DNA of 64,000 nt from the NCBI GenBank assembly GCA_948567375.1, contig OX419759.1, positions 29,489,493 through 29,553,492 of the forward strand. The letters are read 5' to 3'. Positions within the stretch are counted from its first letter, which is position 1. Each line of letters begins with the position of its first letter. Below are positions 45,064 to 56,992 of this stretch, piece after piece. The notes under the pieces are model-generated. The model was not told the origin of the DNA. It did no database searches and was given only the letters and a program-made list of their open reading frames with translations. A program made the position numbers and the translations under genes. Origin of the DNA: Lunularia cruciata (Eukaryota > Streptophyta > Marchantiopsida > Lunulariales > Lunulariaceae).

Positions 45064-48000
45064 TGTGACAACCCGGCAAATATCACTTTTGCGGTAATCA
45101 AGTAAGTAAAGTTTGTTTTTGTAGAGATATTGGTAAAAAATGATCAAATACAAAGCAATAGTAACAATCTCAGTTCTTCTTGGTTGCGTCTTTAATTTCT
45201 CAGGTAGAAACCACACCCAGAAGAGAGTAACAAGCACTGACTCACAGTCTCATCACAAAAATTTGTCACTTATAATCACAACTCCATCAAATCTTTATAG
45301 ACAATCTTGATTGTGATGATTTAGTCTCTCCCAAAAATGGCACTTCATTGCAAAACAACTTTGCCTCAGAATTGTGTTCCACCCTTCCATTGAAGGCACA
45401 ACTTCCTCAATCAAAATTGTTTCACACAACACAACATTGCACTCACAACTGCAAAATACTACCAACACTACAATTCCTCTTAGATCTATTAAGGCCTTGC
45501 TTTGATTGCACTTCACTCAGGATCACACATAGAATGAAGATCAAGGCTACGGAATCTAACATCCAACAAACACACTGACTTGCACTTCAAAATTCTCTCA
45601 ACATTCACAAACACACATGCAAATTGATACTCAGAATTAAGCTCAAGCAACAAGCACTAGAATCAACACTTTGCTTTATCTATTCTTAGAATTATGAGCA
45701 CTAAACAACAACATACTGCAAATGCCTTCTTTAATAGGCAAAGCACTTGATAGTTATCTAACTAATATACCATTTCCTAACTACTTCTAACAACTTGCTG
45801 ATCCAAAATGACAATGCACCCCTTCATATCTGCCCTTCAACATCTCAAATTTGTTACTACTCTAATCCAATATCTACTTCTTCTTTGGCTTCTAAACCCA
45901 AAGTAACTCCACACACTACTCTATCCTTGGGTTTACCAACTACCAATTCTTCTACCAATTCTAACACCTCTTCACTCTGATCTACAATTCTTGTCATGGG
46001 CAATCTACCTACATCTTCTTCTTGCAACCCACTTCTCTCTAATATTTCCAATGTCAACTCCAAAGACATTTGTACTCCCACTTCCTCTACTTTGGATTTC
46101 ACTCTTACATCCTTCCAAAGTTTATCTACTTCTAACTTAACTAAATCTAATCTAATCATGATTTTGTCTTCTACTTCCAATATCTTCCTATCTACACGAG
46201 TTCTAAGACTAATCAGTAAAGCATTCAAATCTTTATCCTTTGCATTTCTTTGCATTTCTTTGCCTTGTCTCATGTACTAACAATCTTAACTCATGCAACC
46301 TTGTTTCTTCAATTCTTATACTGGCTTCTGTACTTAGCATTGCATTCATCTTCACTACTATCTCCTTTAATGGCTCAAGCCTCATCCTTCTCTCACGTTC
46401 TTGATCTACTTGCCAGTCTTCTTGGTACATTGCTAGTTCTACCTCAAACTCAACCTTCACATGTTCCTTCTCCTTCTCTTCCTGCCCTTTCTTCTCTTCC
46501 AAACTACAAAGTAGCTCCCACAATCTTTCTTCTTATCTATCCGCACTATTAACTCTCTTTGCAAGAGTTGCTTCTTCTCTTCTACACTCTGCATCACTCT
46601 ATCGAGTTCTTGCTCCTTCTTTGCTACCCTTGCCATAGCATGGATGATTTCTAATCAAGAATAAGCAAATTGCTGCTTCAAGATTTCATACTCAACTATC
46701 TGTCTTTCCCTAACTATGACATTTTGCTCTATTTTTCTATCTTAACCCCCACTTCTCTCTTTAAATTTTCAATCAACTGATTTTGTACTACTGCATCTAC
46801 TAGTAGTATCTCCTTTTACTCCTCTCTTTGGGTTATACTCTCCTTCAACTCCAAGTTTTCTTCTTCTAATTGTGCCAGCACCTGCAATGTAGTTTTTACT
46901 TCAAGATACTTCAATTGCATCTCTCTATTCTTCTCCTCCAACTTCAACAGCAACGGGTAGAAAATCTCCCATAAATACTCTACCCCTCCAGTCTGGTTCC
47001 CTTCTGCTTGCAGGCTTTTCTCCTTCTTTGCCTCTCCTTTGCTTGACCTCTTCTCCTCAGTTGGAGTTGCTTGATTGGAATTGATTTCCTGCTCCCCAAA
47101 CTCTCACTTTCCATTTCTCTTCTTTGACTTGGCCCCGCCTCATGCATCACGCTTCTTCTGATTCAATACCTCTCTAAATGATAACCTCTTTCTCCAATTT
47201 CTCTGGAACTTCCTCTTCTTCTTTTAGGTTATCCTTGTTTGCCATATCTAGCTTTCCCTCTTCTCCTTCTAGTACCGGCTGCACCTCCACTCCATCCTTA
47301 CTCTTGCTACTTGCTTCACCACTCTACAATGTGAGTTCAGGTTCCTCTTCTCTCTCCAAGTCTTTTGACTTGTACTTGGCCTCACCTTCTGATTCTTCCT
47401 CTGACAATGCTATTACCACCATGTCCATCTTTGGGTTTACTTTCTTGGTCTTTTGTGGTCTTGTAGCTGCCACTTCTTCATCAGGTTGACTCCTCTTCTT
47501 TGACTTCAGAGCAGTCACCGCCAATCTCACACTCTGCCCCGTCTGAGCATAGTACTCATCATTGCTTCTAATCTGAAGAATGTATTGTTGCTCATCTGCA
47601 CCAACATCTCTCCTCAAGTCGGGATGGAAGTACGATACCATCTTGTGTTGTTCCGCCACATTTAATAGATACAATCCTAAGTAAAAATGGGCTGCAAAGG
47701 GCACAATGTAGTGTAGAGGTGTCTCATCCCATAAATTCCACACCATCTGTCTTGTGTGTTGATGAAAGCACTTTGCCCAATTAATGAGTTCCCTTGCAAA
47801 CATGTCATGGAAAAACACCACTTGGTATTTCATCACATAAGCGGTTCACTCCAGCTTGAAGATGACCATCATTGCTCCTATGATGCCTCTCCTCAAATGG
47901 TCCTTATAACTCTCGACATTATATCTATTCTTTGTGTGTTTTGAAGAAAAGGCATCTCTTACTTCCTAGGTTTCTTTAGCTACCTCTCCTCTCCCCAAGA

Positions 48001-48851
48001 ATGTGGCTCCTTGCTCCTCACCCACCTCTCTTCTAAGTACTAACCTCCAATCTGACTTTGTCCATCGAGCCGGATTTTCTCTCTTACCTTCTGCCTTGGG
48101 TCCATCCAAACACTTACTCTCTATTATCTCGGTCATGAAACTTGGAAAGCTAGGGTTCCAATTCCATGCCAGAAACGTGATCCAAAGCTTGCTCAAGACT
48201 TCAATCCTAGCGATCACATCTAACCTCCAAATTGCATGATTTCTCACTGCAAATTCCAAGTTCTTCTTTCAACCTCCCATCTTACTCTCCTCTACTCTAG
48301 ATTGGTGACAACTCTTCCGCTTGATTATTGGACTAAAAATCCTCACTTCCTCTCTATGCAAAAATGTGTTCCTTACTACAATCCCTTTTCTCCGATCTCC
48401 CTCAAGATGAGACCTTAATGGTGATGGGAAATTACTTGTCATCTCTTGTCTCAATCTCAAATCTTATAGTGACACATCTCCTCAATCTTTCTTCACTTTG
48501 AGCTTCTACCAAGAAATCACACCTTTTGCATGCTCCTATCAATGTCAATTTTCCTCCACTCATAGGCCAACTATTTTTGTGGGCGGTACCCTCTTGAATG
48601 TTCAACCCCAAAGGAAAGTTGTTACATTGTCCTTGCCTCGAATTGAGCATCCGGATACGACATCTCCTTACTTTGGGTTGAATGCTTACAGGACCAATCT
48701 GAGTACTTTGTTTTCTAACAAAAAGTCACTTTACATTGGGTTAAAACCCAAAGACACCATTCTTTGCCTTCCAATGCCATATGGGTACAATACGACTTTG
48801 TCTATACACTTATTCAAAAATAGGATGAAAACTTAAGATGTACATACCACA
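45064..48851 (-). mobile_element. CC unit 5, full length, flanks do not match
   Basis: The 3788-bp minus-strand unit starts TGTGGTATGTACATC at 48851 and ends CCGGGTTGTCACA at 45064. Flanking 5-mers differ: ACAAC on the left, ATGGC on the right. A full-length unit without a target duplication suggests exchange between two insertions, or heavy mutation of one flank. Confidence 0.75.
45857..48442 (-). pseudogene. Coiled-coil ORF of CC unit 5
   Basis: ATG at 48442 (MTSNFPSPLRSHLEGD) with TATAAG about 21 bp upstream (48463-48468). Blocks in order: FAVRNHAIWRLDVIARIEVL and ITFLAWNWNPSF (47966-48259), SDWRLVLRREVGEEQGATFL, VESYKDHLRRGIIGAMM, VVFFHDMFARELINWAKCF, TPLHYIVPFAAHFYLGLYLL and VSYFHPDLRRDVGADEQQYI (47324-47836). 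An acidic segment with SEEESEGEAKY follows, then the coiled coil (46233-46523) and IMIRLDLVKLEVDKLWKDV (45857-46273). About 860 codons long if unbroken; a few stops and frameshifts occur. Function unknown. Confidence 0.7.
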
Positions 48852-49744
48852 ATGGCTTCCAATGCTCTACCACTTGTGCTTTGCTACAACTCTCACTCCC
48901 AATGTCATCCTCCCTCTTGAGACTCCTCAATTGAAACACACACCCATCTCTCCACTCTCCCTCACCAATATACATCACAACCCTTGAACAAGATAAGATT
49001 GTAATCCACGTGGCCAATTGCATCCATGTACATAGATTGCTCACATGGCAACATCTCATATGTATGATCTATCAAACAACCTACTTCACTAATGGAGATA
49101 ACCATGATAATTTATTGTTTTAGAAGTTGCATAAACCACAACATGACACCATGTAGAATGAACCATACAATAATAGTAGCCTTCATGGGAATGTGCATTT
49201 CATAGTGATTAAGGAAAGTTCTCCTATGGGTTATACAATAGCAACCATTGAAGATGCTAGTATGGAGACAAATATGTTCCTCACAATGCATGCCTACAAT
49301 TATGGAATACTTGATCCAAAAAACAACTTTCCTTTTGAAAGTTACTCCTCCAAAAGTATGGATGAAGAAGCCATGTGGGATAAAACTCCTTAGCCTACTT
49401 TAGAATTATATAGAGCCATAGTCCTTGTGTTTGACACACTAGCAAAAAAACCACCCACTTTGGTAATAGATGGCTAAGACATTGTTGCTGAGCTAGCTAA
49501 TCAAAGAGCCAATATCACTATCAAACAACTTTGTAAAGTTTCCTCTATAGAACAAATTTTCCTACAAAAAGCAAAGCCCATACTATGCTTCAAGGATTTG
49601 CTAACATGGAGTATTCAACTATAGGAAGAAAATCCCATAGAAGTACCATAGACTCCAACTACAAGAATCCTACACAATGTTGTAGTCAACACAATTCCAA
49701 TTGATCATCATGTGTTTTACAGCAAGGTTTACCTAACATTCCCA
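48852..49744 (+). pseudogene. Possible gypsy pre-protease fragment
   Basis: An open frame at 49193-49393 and its continuation read IVAELANQRANITIKQLCKV (about 49465-49530, after a stop). This resembles the conserved segment before the aspartic protease in many Ty3/gypsy gag-pol proteins. The left part (48852-49150) shows nothing recognisable. The fragment may belong to the same host element as the gag at 37.4-38.8 kb. Stops are frequent. Confidence 0.35.
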
Positions 49745-50022
49745 TAAGCAATGGGATGTGAAGCAAGATGTGAAGCAAGATGTGAAGCAATTTTGATTGA
49801 GGAAGTTGTGATTAAGAAGTGTTAGTTTGTGACAAGACTGCAAATCAATGCTTGTTACTCTCTTGTGGGTGCGGTTTCTACCTGAGAGATTAAAGATGCA
49901 ACCAAGAAGAACTACATTGTTACTATTTGACTTTGTATTTAGACATTTCTGACTCGTATCTCTACAAGAACTAACTTTACTTACCCGATTACTACAAAAG
50001 TGATATTTGCCAAGTTGTCACA
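49745..50022 (+). mobile_element. CC unit 3' end in inverted orientation
   Basis: This is the last 280 bp or so of a CC unit on the plus strand, ending GCCAAGTTGTCACA at 50022. It begins with a 12-bp motif GATGTGAAGCAA repeated about three times (49755-49792). It abuts, head-on, the C-terminal coding end of CC unit 6, which is on the minus strand. Confidence 0.7.
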
Positions 50023-50025
50023 GAT

Positions 50026-52640
50026 GTCTACTTCATCATCGGCTTTCAAACCCAAAGTAACTTCTCTCACTACTACTCTATCTTTGGGTCTCACAACTCC
50101 TAATTCCTCTACCAAATCTAACAATTCTTTTTCCTGATCTGAAATTCCACTAGTGGGTTATCTATCTAACTCCTTATCTACTGACCCACTCTTCTCTAAT
50201 GTCTCCAATGGCAAATCCAAAGACACCTGCACTCCTACTTCTGCAACTTTGGGTCTTTGTACTTCTTCTACCTCACTATGAAGTTTAGCTAACTCTGTTC
50301 TAATTAGGTCTAGTTTGAGACACACATTGTCTTCCACCTTTAACATCTTCCTATCTACACAATCTCACAGCCGGATTAACAAATTATTCAACTCGGTGTC
50401 CTTCGCCTTCCTCTTACACATTTCCTACACTAGCAATTTTATGTCGTGCAGCCTTGCTTCTTTGAGTTTACACTCCACCTCTGTACTCAGCATGGCCTTA
50501 ATTTTGTTAACAACACCTTCCACTTTGCTAGTTTCTTCCATCACCGTGCACTTTTTGATCTTCCTCTCTTCTTCCAATTCACTACAATACATCTGAAGCT
50601 CATCTTCAAACTCAACTTTCAATGCTTCCTTCTCCTTTTGATGTACAGCAAGTTGTTCCTCGGCCTTGCACACCAACCCTCTCAAACGATCTTCTTCTCT
50701 ACTCCACTCCGTCAACTCTCATTGCGAGGCCTGATTTTTTTCTGCTGCCCTCTTCTTAAGGCTCTCCAACTCTTGTTCCATCACCGCAGCAATTGCCTTG
50801 GAGTGTATTAATTCAACACACACCGCTGCAAGTTCTCCCTTCAATCCCGCAGTCATCGCAGTCATCTCCTTCACTTCCTCATGACTCTTGACTAGCTCTT
50901 CCCTTGCAGTGCTTACTCTAAAGAACCTCCTCAACCCGAAGTTCTTTGACTTCCATCTCCACTCTTGTCAGCTTACTTCACAACAACAAAGTTTTAGCAC
51001 TCCAGGTTTTTACTACCGCTAGCATATCGGGTACATCAAGCTTGGCACTTATCATCTCCAACTTCTTCTCTTGCAACATTGCCAACAACGGGCATACTAC
51101 CTTGGACAAATAGTCCACTCCTTTGCTCCTTGCATCCTCAGCTCGGACTTCGGATTCCGTCTCTTCTATACTTGGTACCTTGCTCCAAAGTCGAGATCTT
51201 TGTACCTTCAAAGTTTCCTCCTCAAAACTTTCTCCTTCCTTCTGAGTTAGGTTACTGGGCCCCACTACCGATATGCTTAGGATCTTCTCATGCTTGGCAG
51301 CTTGAGGTTGCACTTCGACTTCTTCTTCTCTCTTACCGCACCGTCCCAGTATGGAAACCTCGGGGCTTGGCTTTCCAATATCTTCCATCGGCTTGACCAC
51401 TTGCTTAACTTCCGCCTCACCTTCACTGCCGCTACTCGATTCTTTGCTTTGTAGCATAAACTCCTCTTCTTTGCCTGACACTCCTCTCTTTGATCCGGTT
51501 TCTCCTTCTGATTCTTCTTTCTCCTCCTGCATGACTTCCTTTGACTTCACCATCACTACCATTGGGTTAAGCCTTGGAATTTTTCTAGGGTTGTACAATC
51601 GCAATCCGACTCTCAATCTTGGTCATCTTCCTTGCCCTTGAGAGGTCAATTGCTATGATCTTTTCTCTCCCACTCTTTTTGTAGTACCGATCTCCCTCTC
51701 TTACTCTCTCCATATAATATCACTCATCTGCATCGGCTTCCTTGAGCAAATCTAGATGAAAGTGCAACCTCATTTGACTTCGCTCTTCCAAAGTCAGTAG
51801 GCTTAACCCAAAATAAAAATGCACTGTGTGGTGGCATATCCAAAAAAGTGTGGTGGCATATCCATTCTCCACAAAAAAGTGACAAAAAAGTGTGGTGGCA
51901 AAAAAGTGTGGTGACAAAAAAGTGACAAAAAGTGTGGTGGCAAAAAAGTGACAAAAAGGTGACAAAAAAGTGTGGTGGCATATCCATTCTCCACCCGGAA
52001 ATCATCTGCACCACTCTCTGATGCAGGCACTTTGCCCCATCTATTGCCTCTCCCGCAAACATTTAGTGAAAGAACACTGCTTGTTGCATAGTAACATAGG
52101 TGGTTTGCTCTAGCTTGAACATGGCCATCATCGCACTTACAATTCCTCTCCTCTTAGGATCTTTACAGCTATCCACATTATATCCATTCTTTGTGCGGGG
52201 TCAATTGAACGACTTCCTAATTTCGGCAATTTCTTCTAAAGCTTCACACTTTCAATAGAAGGTGGTACCTCCTACCTCTCCAGCTTCCCTTCCCAACACT
52301 ACTCTCCAATCCACCTCTGTCCATCAAGTGGGATTCCCTCTCTTCTCTTCATGCTTTGGCCCATCCTTGCAATTGCTGGCTGCAATTTCTACCATGAAAC
52401 CTGGAAAACTGAAATTCTAGTTCCAAGCCAGGAACGTGATACGAAGTCTCGACAAGACTTTGATCTGTGCTATTACATCTAATTGATGAATCGTGTGCCC
52501 TCTCACCGCACTCTGCTTGCTCACTTTTGGTGCCATTGTGTGCTTCCTCACTTTTCTCTTGTGGAAGATCATCCACGAAATCCTAACCCACTCCTCTTCC
52601 TGCAGATTTGTGATTTGCATTACCGCGGGTCAACTCTGAA
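50026..52640 (-). pseudogene. Coiled-coil ORF of CC unit 6
   Basis: N-terminal blocks are damaged: HTIHQLDVIAQIKVLSRL and ITFLAWN (52417-52620). The central block is disrupted by a minisatellite (51838-51985). A long open frame at 50978-51616 (212 codons) is acidic, with LQSKESSSGSEGEAEVKQ and KVVCPLLAMLQEKKLEMI. The coiled coil continues at 50719-50934 and 50425-50715, and the end block is VCLKLDLIRTELAKLHSEV (50158-50346). The open 212-codon frame shows that this copy is relatively young in part. Function unknown. Confidence 0.65.
51838..51985. repeat. Minisatellite inside CC unit 6 ORF
   Basis: A stretch built of AAAAAAGTGACAAAAAAGTG and GTGTGGTGGCA pieces, bounded on both sides by GTGGCATATCCATTCTCCAC. 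It interrupts the block that in other units reads PPHYIVPFAAHFYLGL. Replication slippage between the flanking repeats is the likely origin. Confidence 0.8.
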
Positions 52641-53130
52641 TAGGCACCGGGTAGTGACTGGACATGGCTCCTTCTTCTTGCGCACCTTGTAATTTTATAG
52701 TCTTGCGCCAATCAGTTACTCTTTAGTCACTACTCCTCTTAAATTTCTGATTTGGTGAAGTTGTTGCCTGTCACTATCAAGAAGTTCTTGATCCTGAGGT
52801 CATTACTTTCTTCCCATCGTACTTTCTTCCCCCGTACTTGATTATGCTGACTCCGAAGAAGTTTGTTACAAGTTCTTTGGATCCGCTCGCGCCGCTTGCT
52901 ATGAAGTCTATCTCTCTCCATCTTTATCTTTGGCTTCTTCTTCTTGTCTTGGCCCAAAGTCAACTTTGGGCCAGTCCGAGTACTTTGCCTTATGACTCGA
53001 AGCCACGTTACCTCAGGTTTTATCCTGAAGACTCAATTCTTTGCCTTCTTTGGTCATACAAGCATAATCTGACTTCTCTATACCCTTCTTCTTCTCCATT
53101 TTGAAAAAAACAAAAAATGTGGGTACCACA

Positions 53131-53656
53131 ACTCTCGATGCGCACTTCACCGATCTCTTCTTTCATCTTGGTCAGCAACATCATTTTCTCCTTCAACTCT
53201 TTGGCTTGACTATGCACTTCTCTCCCTCGTGACTCAAAACTCTCTTGCAACTTCTTGAAAGTATTCAAGACTGTATCCACCCAAAGCTCTTCAACTTCCT
53301 TGTTTCTTTGGGATACTTGTTCCTTCATCTTGGTCAGCAACATTGTTTGCTCCTTCAACTCTTTGGCTTGACAATGGACTTCTCTCCCTCGTGACTCAAA
53401 ACTCTCTTGCAACTTCTTGAAAGTCTTCTTCTTCAAGACTGTATCCACCTTAAGCTCTTCAACTTCCTCGTCTCTTTGGGTTACTTGCAATCCTTTCACT
53501 CTAGCCAGTAGATACTTCAACACCTATAACTCATTCCTTACCTTCATCCTAGATTGTGAAATTACCTTCTATTGCTCAACAGCTCCAACAATTGAGTTAC
53601 AACGTGTGCTAAATACTATATTCCTCCAAAGGTCTCTTCATCTTTGGCCACATCTT
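53131..53656 (-). mobile_element. CC unit 7, inner segment between CC units 6 and 8
   Basis: It encodes VKGLQVTQRDEEVEELKVD, FKKLQESFESRGREVH and LTKMKEEIGEVRIES in a minus-strand frame (53020-53523, whose last residues lie in CC unit 6). The frame includes a duplicated segment of about 50 residues. It continues from 56998 once CC unit 8 and one copy of its ATCTT duplication are removed, and stops where CC unit 6 begins. Confidence 0.7.
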
Positions 53657-54032
53657 TGTGACAACCCGGCAAATATCACTTTTGCGGTAATCAGGTAAGT
53701 AAAGTTTGTTCCTGCAAAGATACGAGTCAGAAATGTCCAAATACAAAGCAAAGTAACTATTTAGTTCTTCTTGGTTGTCTCTTTAATCTCTTAGGTAGAA
53801 ACCACACCCAGAAGAGAGTAACAAGCACTGACTTGCAGTCTTGTCACAAATTAACACTCCATAATCACAAATCCTTCAATTCTTTCCAAACAATCTTGAT
53901 TGTGATGATTCAGGCTCTCCCAAAAACGGCACTTCACTGCAAAACGACTTCGCCTCAGAATTGTGTTCCACCCCTCCACTGAAGGCACAACTTCCTCAAT
54001 CAAAATTGCTTCACATCAACTTCGCACTACAC

Positions 54033-56579
54033 TCACAAATGCAGAATACTACCAACACTACAATTCCTCCCATATCTGTCAAGGCATTGCTTTGATTGCA
54101 CTTCACTCAAGATCAAACACACAGAATGAAGATCAAGGCTGTGGAATCCAACATCCAACAAACACTCACTAGTGGGTAATCTATCTAACTCCTTATCTCT
54201 TGACCCACTCTTCTCTAATGTCTCTAATGGCAACTCCGAAGACATCTGGACTCCTATGTTATCTACTTCGGGTTTTGCTTTAATATCCCTCCGAAGTTTT
54301 TCTAGCTCTACTTTCACTAAGTCTAATCTAATGGAAATATTATCCTCTACTTCCAAAACCTTCCTATCTACATGAGTTCTTAATTTTATTAACAAGGCAT
54401 TCATCTCCGTGTCCTTTGCTTGTCTTCGCCTCGTCTCCTGCACCAACAACTTCAACTCGTGCAGACGCGCTTCTTCAATTCGAATGCTGGCTTCTGTACT
54501 TAACATCACATTCACCCTGAGGACTATCTCCTTCAATGGCTCCAATCTTGTCTTCCTTTCTCGTTCCCAATCCACAAGCCATTCCTCTCTGTACATCACC
54601 AACTCTTCCTTGAATTCGGCTTTCACCACTTCCTTCTCTTTCTCCTTCTGTTCAACCTTCTCTTCTTGATTACGCAGTAACTCTCGTAATCTCTCTTCTT
54701 CTCTATATCTTGCAGCCAACTCTCATTGCCAAAGTTGCTTCTTCTCCTCCATACTCTCCATCACTCTATCTAGCTCTTGATCCTTTGATGCTATCCGTGC
54801 CATAACATGGATAAGCTCTACTCTTGAATCAACACTACTGCTTCAAGATTTTGTATTCAGCTACTTGCCTTTCTCTTGCGATATCACTCTTCCTCGCAAG
54901 ATCCTCTCGATAGATCACTTCTCTCTTCAGGTCTTTGATTACATGACTTCTCTCTACTGCCTCCGCTCGCAGTACTTCTCTCTCCTCGGGTTACACTCCT
55001 CTTCAACTCCAAGTTCTCTTCTTCTAATCTTGCTACCACTTGCAATACAATCTTTACCTCTGGACAAATTGACTGCATCTCCTTCTTCTTCTGCTCCAAC
55101 TTCACCAACAGCGGGCACACTACCTCTCACAGGTACTCCACTCCATCACTAGCAACTTCTTCCTCCCACAGAGTGGTCTCTCTTCTCTCCTCGTGTTCTC
55201 CTGATACTCGCCTTCTTCTTTGGAGTCGTCGTATCGGGATTGATGCTTCACTGCCCAAGCTCTCTTCTACCTCTGCCTTCACTCGACTCGGTCCTGCCTC
55301 ACACTTTGCCTTACGTCGCGAGCAAACTCCTTGTTGCACTGCGGTCTTCTTCTCCTTTGGCACCGGTACTTTGTCTTCCAGCGCTGTATTGTCTTCGGCT
55401 TCTACCTCGGCTTGCACTTCTTCTTTGTATTCTTCAGCCACTGGCGCCAAGGTCATCTCTCCACCGTCCTCACTATCACTGCTCATATCTCCGCTCTGCA
55501 GTGTCAGCTCAGGTTCCTCCTCATGCTTTGAGTCCTCCGTCTTGAGCTCGGCCTCGCCTTCTAAGTCTTTATCTTCTAACTCAATTACCACCATTCCTCG
55601 CCTCGGGTTACTTCTCTGCATCTTCCAAGGTTTCTTGTTTTCTTCGGCTTCTGCTTGCCGAGTCCTCTTCTTTGTCGGGGTACTTACTACGACCTCCATG
55701 TTTTTCCCTATTTTCGCGTAGTAATCATCTGTGCTCCGGATTTGCAAAATGTATTGCTGCTCCTCGACATCGACCTCCTTTTGCACATCTGGATGGAAGT
55801 GCGACACCATATGATTCCCCTCCACCGAGTTCAGCAAATTGAGCCCGAGGTAGAAATGCGCTGCAAATGGCACAATGTAATGTGGAGGTGACTTATCTCA
55901 CAGATTCCACACCATCTGCCTTGTTCTGCAGTGAAAACACCTCACCCAATTAATTGGTTCTCTTGCAAACAATTTGTGAAAGAACACCGCTTGGTGTTTC
56001 ATCACATATGTTGTTCTCTCCGGCTTCAGGATTGCCATCAAAGCATTCACAATTCCTCTCTTGACAGGGTCTTTGTAACTTTCTACCTTGTACCCATTCT
56101 TTGTTCTCTTCGACGAGAAGGCATCTCTCACCTCCTGAGTTTCTTGGGCTATCTCTCCTTTCCCCAAGAACGTGGCTCCTTGCTCCAAGCCTACCTCCTT
56201 CCCGAGTACCAATCTTCAATCCGACTCTGTCCAGCAAGCCGGATTTCCTCTCTTCCTCGGGTCCATTGAGACACTTACTCTTGATGATTTCTATCATGAA
56301 TCCTGGAAAACTTATGTTCCAGTTCCATGCCAGAAATGTGATCCAAAGTCGGCTCAAGACTTTGATCCTCGCTACTACATCTAATCTCCGAATCGCATGA
56401 TTTCTCACTGCGAATTTGAAGTTCTTCTTCCCTCCTCCCATCTCTTCTGCTTTCTCACTTTCTCTCAATTTCACTCTCACGACTTCTCCCTTGCGCACTA
56501 ACACAAGCCCAACTCTATTTCCCTTTCCCCGATCACCTGCAAGACGACTCCTCAATGGCAAAGGAAAATTGCTTGACAT
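54033..56579 (-). pseudogene. Coiled-coil ORF of CC unit 8
   Basis: ATG at 56579 (MSSNFPLPLRSRLAGDRGKG), with TATAAAAAT at 56598-56606. Open pieces: 55950-56633 with FAVRNHAIRRLDVVARIKVL and ITFLAWNWNISFPGF; 55898-56212 with GATFLGKGEIAQETQEV and VMKHQAVFFHKLFAREPINW; 55127-55873 with FAAHFYLGLNLL, VSHFHPDVQKEVDVEEQQYI, an acidic tract and RRLQRRRRVSGEHEERRE; and 54033-54719, a long coiled coil (LRELLRNQEEKVEQKEKEKE) with NISIRLDLVKVELEKLRRDI. Only frameshifts near 56250 and 54880 and a stop at about 55898 break it. Order: basic N-terminus, globular block, acidic and Arg-rich linker, coiled coil. Confidence 0.75.
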
Positions 56580-56597
56580 TTTGTCATTGCAGTTTCG

Positions 56598-56606
56598 ATT
56601 TTTATA
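56598..56606 (-). promoter_or_regulatory. TATA box before the CC unit 8 ORF
   Basis: TATAAAAAT on the minus strand ends 18 bases before the ATG. The same element lies upstream of the ORF in CC unit 1 (TATAAAAG, 25955-25962) and CC unit 5 (TATAAG, 48463-48468), and is cut by the window edge in CC unit 11 (63994-64000). Conservation in position suggests that the ORF has its own promoter inside the unit. Confidence 0.6.
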
Positions 56607-56992
56607 GAGTTGCACTTCTTTGTCTTCCGTCACTTCGAGTTTCTACTGAGAAATCAAACCTCCGGCATGCACCTGTCACTGTCAATCAACCTTTGCGCGT
56701 TTGAGCCGCCAGTTTTGAAACGGCCCCTTCTTGAATTTCTCACCCCAACTAAAGGTTGTTAGACTGTCTTTGCCTTGGGTTGAGCTCCCCCCGATCCAAA
56801 GACAATTTACTTCGTACTGTATGCTGACAGGGCATTTCCGAGTACTTTGCCTTATGACCCAAAGTCACTTTACTTTGGGTTTCAACCCAAAGACTCTTTT
56901 CTTTGCCTTCTTCGGCCATATAGGCGCAATCCAACTTCTCTATACACTTCTTCTCCTTTATTATGAAAAAAAGAAAAAATATGCGCACCACA

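Larger units (their letters stand above)
50023..53130 (-). mobile_element. CC unit 6, 3' end lost or inverted
   Basis: Minus-strand unit starting TGTGGTACCCACATTTTTTG at 53130, inserted into the ORF of CC unit 7. The right flank is ACTCT (53131-53135). The unit runs through the coiled-coil ORF to GATGAAGTAGACATC and then breaks at 50023, where an inverted 3' end begins. No left-hand ACTCT copy was found, so an inversion or deletion removed the true end. Confidence 0.7.
53657..56992 (-). mobile_element. CC unit 8, inside CC unit 7, target duplication ATCTT
   Basis: The 3336-bp minus-strand unit starts TGTGGTGCGCATATTTTTTC at 56992 and ends CCGGGTTGTCACA at 53657. ATCTT is duplicated at 53652-53656 and 56993-56997. 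It lacks about 450 bp relative to CC units 3 and 5: an internal deletion near 54170 joins ORF sequence (EKSGSRDKELDRLPTS) directly to the 3' region and removes the end of the ORF, the second TATA box and the polyadenylation signal. It has the highest GC content and best-preserved frames of all units. Confidence 0.85.

Noticed and set aside
55173-55721. Plus-strand open frame of 182 codons rich in Ser and Leu
   Set aside because: Antisense of the acidic tract of CC unit 8. Glu/Asp/Lys-rich coding on one strand gives Ser/Leu/Phe-rich frames on the other.
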